Shown here: positions 57,471-64,000 of the stretch, piece after piece
Layout of the letters: every line of letters starts with the position of its first letter
Position numbering within the stretch: the first letter of the stretch is position 1
DNA from: Stemphylium vesicarium
Taxonomy: Eukaryota > Ascomycota > Dothideomycetes > Pleosporales > Pleosporaceae
DNA: 64,000 nt
Assembly: GCA_004380135.1 (NCBI GenBank)
Contig: QXCR01000011.1
Span: forward strand, 248,001-312,000
Direction: 5' to 3'
Position numbers and translations under genes: made by a program
The notes under the pieces: generated by a model
What the model saw: only the letters and a program-made list of their open reading frames with translations
What the model was told of the DNA's origin: nothing
The model's database searches: none

Positions 57471-59186
57471 ATGACAGCCACGCAAATCCCCCACCTCCGC
57501 AAAACAAAGACGTCAAGCCAACTCATCGTCAATGGCGAGCCCTTCCTCATGCTCAGCGCTGAGCTCCACAACTCCACGCTCAGCTCAGCAAAGTACATGG
57601 CCGACGACAAGATATGGCAGAATATGCGAGACATGCATGTCAACACGCTGCTCGGCTCTGTGTCGTGGGAGCAAATCGAACCTGTAGAAGGCCAATTCGA
57701 CTTCGCGAACCTCGATGCTGTGATCCTGGCTGCGCGCGAGCACGGGATGAAGCTTGTTCTGCTGTGGTTTGGCAGTTTCAAGAATGCGCTTTCCACGTAT
57801 GCGCCCGCATGGATTAAGAAAGATGTCAAGCGCTTTCCCAGGGTGCATGCTTTGGAAGCTGGAGGGAGGAGAAGGACGTTAGAGTTGGTTAGTCCGTTTT
57901 GCGAAGAGGGCTGGAAAGCAGACGCAAAGGCTTTCGGGAAGCTCATGGCGCATCTGAAAGAATTCGATGCACAGCACGGTACAGTTGTCATGGTGCAGGT
58001 TGAGAATGAGACTGGGGTGCTTGGAGATTCGAGAGACAGGTCAAAGATTGCGGATAAGAAGTTTGCGGAGCCTGTACCCAAAGAGTTGCTTCAGCATCTG
58101 CAGAAGAACATAGATAAGCTTCATCCAGAGTTCCGAAAGCGCTACTCAGGCATCAGTGCCAATACCACTGGGGAAGCAACGTGGATGGATGCTTTCGGCA
58201 CGGAGAACTCGGTGAACGCCGATGAAATGTTCATGGCAGACGTTTTCTCCCGCTACATACACCACGTCGCATCCGCGGGCAAAGCCGCCTACCCAATCCC
58301 GCTCTACGCCAACGTCTGGCTCAACTTCGACGACCCCACCAGTCTCGATCTCTCCGATATACCCGTCGTAGTAGGAGGAGGCTCCGACGCCGGCGTATAC
58401 CCTTCTGGCGGCCCTTGTCCACATACAATGGACATCTACAAGTTCAACGCACCGAGTCTCGATTTCATCGGCCCTGACCTCTATTTCCACGACTACGAGA
58501 CGACTTGCCAGAACTACAGACACGGTGACCAGCCGCTATTTATCCCAGAGCAGCAGCGTAACGACAAGGGTGCACGTCGCGTCTGGAGCGCATACGGAAA
58601 CTACCTTGCGCTGGGGTGTTCGCCTTTCGGTATAGACTCGCTCCAGGCTTCAGAAAGCCCCTTCACCAAACACTACGGTCTCATACACTCGCTGAGAAAG
58701 CAGATCCTTGAGGCGCAGGCGAACCGGCCAGAAGACATGATGGGCTTCTTCTTCGATGAGTTTGTAGAAGGACAGAAGATTAAAGAGAAGCCTTGGACTA
58801 AGATAATGGGAGGTTTCAAGGTCATAATCGAACGCGCTTTTGTGTTTGGTAAACCGGGACCTGGAGCAGGTCTTGTCATTCATCAGGGCGATGGCAAGTT
58901 TCTGTGCGCTGGATGGGGGTTCAATCTTTACTTCAAGAGTATGAATCCGAAGTCGACGTTCACCGGTATCCTTCACGCGGAGGAGAAAGAGGTCGATCGA
59001 GAGACCTGCGATTTGACGACACTTAAGATACTGGGTGGCGATGAGACACGGAGTGGTGAGTTCTTGATCATGCCGAATGAGGATCCTGATTATGGAGGCT
59101 TTCCTATCGCAGTCACTATCCCAGCTCGAACTTGTATCGCAGAGTGTTGGGCGTATAGCCTTGAGGAGGAAGAGCCAGATTACTAG
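57471..59186 (+). CDS. GH35 beta-galactosidase (bacterial-type, DUF5597-like C-terminus)
   Basis: Retaining glycosidase predicted to release terminal beta-galactose. Single exon, 571 residues, no signal peptide, so probably cytosolic. The (beta/alpha)8 domain starts FLMLSAELHNSTLSS and includes HVNTLLGSVSWEQIEPVEGQFDF. The acid/base is Glu180 in VQVENETG, and the nucleophile is probably Glu360 in LFIPEQQR. After about residue 430 a beta-rich domain follows (PGAGLVIHQGDGKFLCAGWGF, SGEFLIMPNEDPDYGG), like the C-terminal domain of short bacterial GH35 enzymes. It differs from the secreted 1,000-residue fungal GH35 enzymes. The stop lies only 14 bp from the stop of the convergent Zn2Cys6 gene, and an MFS sugar transporter follows. 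Confidence 0.9.
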   Translation: MTATQIPHLRKTKTSSQLIVNGEPFLMLSAELHNSTLSSAKYMADDKIWQNMRDMHVNTLLGSVSWEQIEPVEGQFDFANLDAVILAAREHGMKLVLLWFGSFKNALSTYAPAWIKKDVKRFPRVHALEAGGRRRTLELVSPFCEEGWKADAKAFGKLMAHLKEFDAQHGTVVMVQVENETGVLGDSRDRSKIADKKFAEPVPKELLQHLQKNIDKLHPEFRKRYSGISANTTGEATWMDAFGTENSVNADEMFMADVFSRYIHHVASAGKAAYPIPLYANVWLNFDDPTSLDLSDIPVVVGGGSDAGVYPSGGPCPHTMDIYKFNAPSLDFIGPDLYFHDYETTCQNYRHGDQPLFIPEQQRNDKGARRVWSAYGNYLALGCSPFGIDSLQASESPFTKHYGLIHSLRKQILEAQANRPEDMMGFFFDEFVEGQKIKEKPWTKIMGGFKVIIERAFVFGKPGPGAGLVIHQGDGKFLCAGWGFNLYFKSMNPKSTFTGILHAEEKEVDRETCDLTTLKILGGDETRSGEFLIMPNEDPDYGGFPIAVTIPARTCIAECWAYSLEEEEPDY

Positions 59187-59200
59187 ATCCGTAGTTACTG

Positions 59201-60670
59201 CTAGTATGGTGTTGATTGCGTTATTGGTAGATCCAATGTTTCCAATTTTGCGAGCAGTTTTTCTAGGCTGATACTAGCTTGCAAAGTGCGCCCGTGTGGG
59301 CCAGTGCGAAGCTCGTCGAGTAATGCGCTTCCGATGTCTCTTATCTTAGGCACAATGCTGTAGCCGTTTGCATCAAATACTGCTTCCGGCATCGTGTACA
59401 ATACATTGAGCAGTTCTTCCACAACCTGGTGCCGCTCGCTGATGATGGCGTCTGGCGTGATCGGAATGCCTTGTTGCTTAGCGAGAGTATTCATCTGTTC
59501 TAGTAGATTTGCTCGGATGTGTAATTGCGTGACTTTTAGATTGACTTTCTGGACGTTGAAGCCGAAGTAATCGGTCTGGTTAGGCCCTGTGAGCTCGGGC
59601 GGCAAACCATTGAGCGCCTGGTGAGCTCGAGCAATGTGCTCTTGCAGATTGGCCATAGTTTGAACCGGCACCGCCTGGCTAGACTGCCACACCAGGAAAA
59701 GTCGGGATAGCGCATTCAGGCCGGTAACGTACGAGTAATCCGGGCTCGTGACTTCGGTAGGGGTTCTTATGGGGCCTTGGAGTAGTTGATCGTCTGCAAC
59801 TGCCATCGGCAGTAAATGAGCCACGGGCTCATGCGCTTGACGCAGAAAGAGAAGCCGCCTGCCATGCATGTCGCTCGTACACTGGCCCGCGTATATCAGC
59901 CAGTAAACGCGTTTGAGAATCTGCTGGTCCATAAAAGACATCTGATCAAGCTGTTGGCCGAGGTACAGAATGCTGATCGAGCTCTCGCCACTCAGCCGAT
60001 GCGCCAAAGGCGAGTCGATGCCGTATTCATGATGGACCGCGCTCGAAAAGTTGTACAGTGTTAATGTTCTCTCCAACGTTACCCTGCTAGTCGAGCTCCA
60101 CAGTTTGAGATTCTCGGCCAACTCCAGGCAAGTGTCGACAGTCACTGTGCCATATCTGTCCCGTCGTCTTCGCAAACTGGTCACGGTGGCAGCACTAATG
60201 GATGCTACCAGTAGGAAGAAGGATGCCGACCGTTCGCGATCCAGTCCAGCTCCGCCATCTAATCGTCGCATGAAATGTCTACGATGAAGAATAGGCGCCA
60301 CTGGGTGGATCCAATCGAACCAGTCGTCGATGATGTGCTGCAAGATGTTCCCTGGTGCTATTGCCTCCAGGTCATGGTGTTCGTGGTCGCTACCGAGGAA
60401 CGCAACCCCATCCAGCTGCTCACGTAGCGCCTGCACATAACGATTCTTGGGGCCCCTCTTCTTCCGCGGTCGAGCACTGGCACATTCGACATCTAGCTCA
60501 GCGCACATGGAGCACTTGGGCTCCTGGCTGCGGAAAATACACTGAAGGCGTCAACAGCAGCGCGGGACGTTTCCGATTGACTGACCCACTTTGACTTTGC
60601 GCACCCGACAAGCGTCACAGGCAGCCGATGCACGTTGTCGACTGCGTCTCTCGATCTGAAGTTCTTCCAT
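59201..60670 (-). CDS. Zn2Cys6 (Gal4-type) transcription factor
   Basis: Exon 1 (60670-60590, 27 codons) and exon 2 (60541-59201) give 473 residues. Splicing out the 48-nt intron joins CDACRVRKVK to CIFRSQEPKCSMC, completing the binuclear zinc cluster C-x2-C-x6-C-x8-C-x2-C-x6-C. A basic linker (RPRKKRGPK) follows, then the fungal middle homology region: HIIDDWFDWIHPVAPILHRRHF, ISILYLGQQLDQMSFMDQQILKRVYWLIYAGQ and SYVTGLNALSRLFLVWQ. The position between a beta-galactosidase and a sugar transporter, with a 306-bp promoter shared with the transporter, suggests that it regulates both. The inducer cannot be read from the sequence. Confidence 0.92.
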
Positions 60671-60976
60671 GATGTATGGGAGTGTAGGAGGCCTCGAACC
60701 GGAGAAATCAGGATAAATGATGCGTTAGCGCTTCGATCTTGACGCTAGCATGAGTCGGGGCGCCTTCTCCACCTCCGCACTTGTCACTCCACGGGCACCA
60801 TATGCGGGCGTACCGGGGCTTTGGGTTAGACCTGGGGAAGCCTACACGGCTGGGTTTTGCGTATATATACCCATGATGGAGTCTCAACATGATGATCTTT
60901 AGCATCCAACCCCCACAGTTGCTGTCGGTGGACCTCGGGATATCCGGAAGCATACTATTCTTTTCGAAGCCCAATC
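60671..60976. promoter_or_regulatory. Shared divergent promoter, Zn2Cys6 regulator / MFS transporter
   Basis: 306 bp. TATA-like GTATATATAC at 60861-60870 lies 107 bp before the transporter ATG. CGG-N5-CCG at 60936-60946 (CGGGATATCCG) is an inverted CGG pair of the kind bound by Gal4-class dimers. Several more single CGG/CCG triplets occur (60750-60850). Confidence 0.55.
60936..60946. promoter_or_regulatory. Candidate Zn2Cys6 binding site CGG-N5-CCG
   Basis: CGG GATAT CCG, inverted CGG half-sites with a 5-base spacer, 31 bp before the MFS start codon and downstream of the TATA-like element. Its function is inferred from the family's known site architecture. Confidence 0.4.
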
Positions 60977-62663
60977 ATGGACGACAAGCGCGATGTCGAG
61001 ATCATGCATCAGGAAGATGTCACTCTTCACGGGCCTCCCCTAGAAGATGAAAGACCATGGTACAAGCAGCCTCAACTCAGGAAGCTGTATCTCATGATGC
61101 CGTTCTTGTTCCTGGGTTCAACAACATTGGGCTACGATGGCAGTCTCCTTAACGGACTCCAGACTATGCCAGCATGGCAAGAATGTCAGTATACCTTGTC
61201 CATAGCATCTCCTTGACCATCGCTAATTCTTCAGATTTTGATCACCCAACCGGATCTCGACTCGGACTACTAGGTGCCTTCCCCGGTTTCGGCGGCTTCG
61301 CGGTGCTGCTCTTCACACCCTACATCGCCGATATCCTTGGGCGTCGCGCAGGTACAGCTTGCGGCTGCTGCCTCGTGATACTGGGTTCCGTCATCCAAGC
61401 ACTTCCACCACGCGACAACCCACAACCCATGTTTCTAGCCGGTCGATGGCTGATGGGTATGGGGAGTAACATCTCCAATGCTACATGTCCTCTCTTGATC
61501 ACCGAGATTTCCCATCCGCGACATAGGGGTAGAGTCACAACCGTCTACAACACCCTCTGGTATCTTGGTGCTATTATCGCAGCATGGACGACTTACGGCA
61601 CTCTGGTTCACATCAGTTCGGACTTGTCATGGCGCTTACCGGTCGGTCTCCAATGCGCCATGCCCGGTATTCAATTGCTATTCGTATATCTCCTCCCCGA
61701 GTCTCCGCGATGGTTGATCAGCAGAAACAAACATTCAAAAGCGAAGAAGATGTTGACCAAGTACCACGGCAATGGCGCTGAGACCGACTTTGTGACATGG
61801 GAGTATAATGAGATTAGTCAGACACTTGAGGCTGAGAAGGCTGCGAGTTCGAACAGTGGGTGGTATGAGCTGGTTCGGACTCCAGGAAACAGGAAGCGAT
61901 GTCTTCTCATCATTTTGACTGCCATCTTCTCGCAATGCTCTGGTAATGGGCTTGTCAGCTATTACCTTGCTGAGGTGTTAAAGACGGTCGGCATTACCAA
62001 GTAAGTACACGACCTGCTACTGCGCAGTCTAGGTCTAACACATATCCAGGGGCTCTGATCAGGCACTCATCAACGGCGGACTTACGATATGGTGCTTCCT
62101 CGTCTCGCTCGGTTGTGCTTTCCTCGTGGATCGCATCGGCCGTCGAACACTTTTCCTGAGCGCCGGCATTGGCATGCTCATCACTTTCAGCGTTTGGACA
62201 GCATGCAGCGCCGTTTACGCCCAGACGGGAAACTCTAGCGCAGGATCCGCGGTCATAGCGATGATATTTCTTTTCTATGGAGGTAAGTCCTTGATAATCC
62301 AGTCCATGTTTTGCAATCACTTACATTGAGACAGCTGCTGGTCTTGCCTGGCCCGGCTTGACAGTGTCGTACACTGTCGAGATCCTCCCCTATCGCATCC
62401 GAGCCAAAGGCCTCACACTATGCTTCATCTGGACTTCTCTAGCAGGTATCTTCAACCAATATGTCAACCCCATCGGTCTCGAGGCACTGCAGTGGAAGTT
62501 TTACCTTGTTTACGTCGCTGTCCTAGTCTTGGAATGCTTGGCCATCTACTTCCTATACGTGGAGACCCGAGGTCCGGCGCTCGAGGAGATTGCCATTTTG
62601 TTCGACGGCAACGACGCAAATGTGGCCGGCACAATACTACCATCGAAGCACGAGGAAAAGTGA
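60977..62663 (+). CDS. MFS sugar transporter (lactose permease / hexose transporter-like)
   Basis: Plasma-membrane sugar:proton symporter of the SP family. Exons 60977-61184, 61235-62000, 62050-62282 and 62335-62663 give 511 residues. The usual motifs are present: GYDGSLLNGLQTMPAW in helix 1, DILGRRAGT between helices 2 and 3, GRWLMGMGSNI in helix 4, PESPRWLISRNK after helix 6, the cytoplasmic loop, DRIGRRTLF between helices 8 and 9, and YTVEILPYRIRAKG before helix 11. The late VETRGPALEEIAILFDG matches the C-terminal signature of fungal lactose/hexose transporters such as Lac12. The introns are 49-52 nt. It is divergent from the Zn2Cys6 gene and two genes from a beta-galactosidase. Confidence 0.93.
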
Positions 62664-63543
62664 ATATGCTGTAAGCAACTGAGTGGCTGCTCGATTGACT
62701 TCCGAATCGACTTATACAATCATTTATTCAAACCACAACCGCATCAGTCTTTGTCTAAATGAGATGGTGATGACTCTGCCAGCCTCGAATACATGGTGAC
62801 TCATCTTCATTGCGTGAGGCCATCGATAACCCACGTGCAATCGCAGGTATACCCACAGCGCGAAGGTAACTGCCGTGTATGGTTTTCATGCAGCCGTTGC
62901 GTGGGTGTGAAAGGTACTAGGGGCGAAATCCATGCTTTTAGAAGAAGTAGACCTGGAAAGGATACTCAAACATCATGCTGGGTTCAATTATGCTGGCGGT
63001 CCACGATCAAGTTGTGTGGCACTTGAGGTGCGCGACGCGTGTTAAGGCAAGACCCAAGCTAAGACTAACGCGTGTTTACAGCACGTGATCTAATGACATC
63101 ATTAACGCGTCGCGCGGACCATAGCCGGACAAATACTTCGAGATACATTCCATTCCATTATTGACCATGAGATACCCTACGACAGCCGCCTACCTTAGGC
63201 TAGTTCACCTTCATGTGCTACGGGACAGGCTAATGTCTACATGATCTAGAACATTCCCTGTGTCATCGATCTTGACGGCAAACACGCGCAACTCCCCTCG
63301 CTCAGATTGAACCTCTTAAACGAACCTCGTCTCGGACAGAAATACGGGCTCGGGGTCCGTCATGATAGTATCGTTTGTCGCCGCGTCCGAGTTTTGGTCC
63401 TCCTTTTCGCTGTCGGTGTCGCTATCACGCGAATCGCGCACCGCACTTCTTTCTCGTGGTGTAAGCTCTATCCATTGCTTAACATCGGGAAATGGTATTC
63501 CAACCGGGCCTGTCGTACGAACTACTCCTGGACGAAGCCAAGG
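62664..63543. other. Intergenic, about 0.9 kb
   Basis: Transporter 3' flank, then the 3' side of the partial gene at the right edge. No gene, repeat or RNA is recognised. Confidence 0.4.
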
Positions 63544-64000
63544 CTATGACGCCAATTGTGTGTCCACCTTTTCGATTCCTAACAGTGTGATGAATCGACT
63601 AGCCGTGTTTTTTCGTCTCAGTTCTTCGCGACCAACAGAATGCCGAGACCGGATACACGCTAGCGCGATGGCCACAGGAAGGGAAAGATGACCAAACAGA
63701 TGCCCTATCCTTCTGATAGCAGCTATCTCTGTCTCTGCAATGTCTGTGGGCATATCCAGAAACATTTCTCCTCGCAAGCGACACCCGAATTTGCCCCAAT
63801 GCAGACGCAAGTTCTCGAGTTCCGGGAACACATCGTATAGTCTATGGCTGACCAGGTTCTTGAAGGATACCGCGGTGTAACCATTGCCTCTCACGATTCC
63901 ATGTGCTAGGTATTCGTGGAGACCAAACCCAAAAGCTGTGGAACACGCCATACCAGTACCTCGGGCTCTAAGATCTTGCGGCCCAGAACTGCAATGTGAG
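63544..64000 (-). CDS. Uncharacterised protein, 3' part only (continues past right edge)
   Basis: A minus-strand frame ends at the stop at 63544-63546 and is open to the right window edge or near it. An ATG at 63951 is internal-looking because protein-like sequence (PQDLRARGTG) continues upstream of it. An AG acceptor-like site (TTGCAG) at about 63988-63993 could begin this exon. The visible part has STAFGFGLHEYLAHGIVRG, SFKNLVSHRLYDVFPELENLRLHWG and GHLFGHLSLPVAIALACIRSR. No family is recognised, and the N-terminus is outside the window. Confidence 0.5.
   Translation of the reverse strand, partial: SHCSSGPQDLRARGTGMACSTAFGFGLHEYLAHGIVRGNGYTAVSFKNLVSHRLYDVFPELENLRLHWGKFGCRLRGEMFLDMPTDIAETEIAAIRRIGHLFGHLSLPVAIALACIRSRHSVGREELRRKNTASRFITLLGIEKVDTQLAS

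Noticed and set aside
1..64000. CRISPR arrays, insertion sequences, transposons, rRNA genes or viral insertions
   Set aside because: No regularly spaced repeats, no terminal inverted or long terminal repeats, no transposase, reverse transcriptase or integrase frame, and no rRNA sequence were recognised. The only RNA gene seen is the tRNA-Ala.

Overview
The window is nuclear DNA of a filamentous ascomycete. The evidence is compact genes with mostly short (about 45-90 nt) GT..AG introns carrying CTAAC/CTGAC-like branch points, single-copy fungal housekeeping genes (MCM4, Rpn6, acetyl-CoA carboxylase, nudE), a HET-domain gene, and secreted plant-associated enzymes (tyrosinase, PL3 pectate lyase). 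From remembered homologues, a dothideomycete of the order Pleosporales is the likeliest source; this is inference, no search was run.

Layout. 1-7.0 kb: 3' part of an SSR4-like chromatin-remodelling subunit, a secreted six-exon tyrosinase, and a membrane acyltransferase-3 gene whose first intron is GC-AG. 7.67 kb: tRNA-Ala(AGC). 7.8-10.6 kb: a HET-domain gene on the minus strand broken by an in-frame stop in its signature motif and by frame breaks. 11.3-14.5 kb: two uncharacterised genes and a possible gene relic. 14.6-21.3 kb: a dense run of nuclear housekeeping genes in divergent or convergent pairs: MCM4 / tubulin cofactor A / THO subunit 7 / elongin A. 22.3-29.6 kb: one giant repetitive coiled-coil protein (about 2,393 residues). 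30.3-34.6 kb: Rpn6, a small spliced membrane protein and an MDR oxidoreductase. 35.6-40.3 kb: an uncharacterised gene, a PL3 pectate lyase with a long Ser/Asp-rich linker, and a GT55 mannosyl-3-phosphoglycerate synthase. 41.3-45.8 kb: a mitochondrial-carrier-family protein with an LEA-like tail, and nudE. 48.0-55.1 kb: acetyl-CoA carboxylase in five exons. 56.1 kb: a small ABM-domain protein. 57.5-62.7 kb: a GH35 beta-galactosidase, a Zn2Cys6 regulator and an MFS sugar transporter packed together. 63.5 kb to the end: a partial uncharacterised gene.

How they may work together. Most neighbours look independent. The exception is the GH35 / Zn2Cys6 / MFS trio: uptake, cytosolic hydrolysis and a pathway regulator, with the regulator and transporter sharing a 306-bp divergent promoter. 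This is the best candidate for a local functional system, probably galactoside or other oligosaccharide use. Other points for follow-up are the HET lesion at the LSHCWG motif, the carrier-LEA fusion, the 20-odd degenerate repeats of the giant coiled-coil protein, the MCB pair before MCM4, and a spliced 160-residue membrane protein that simple ORF calling would miss.
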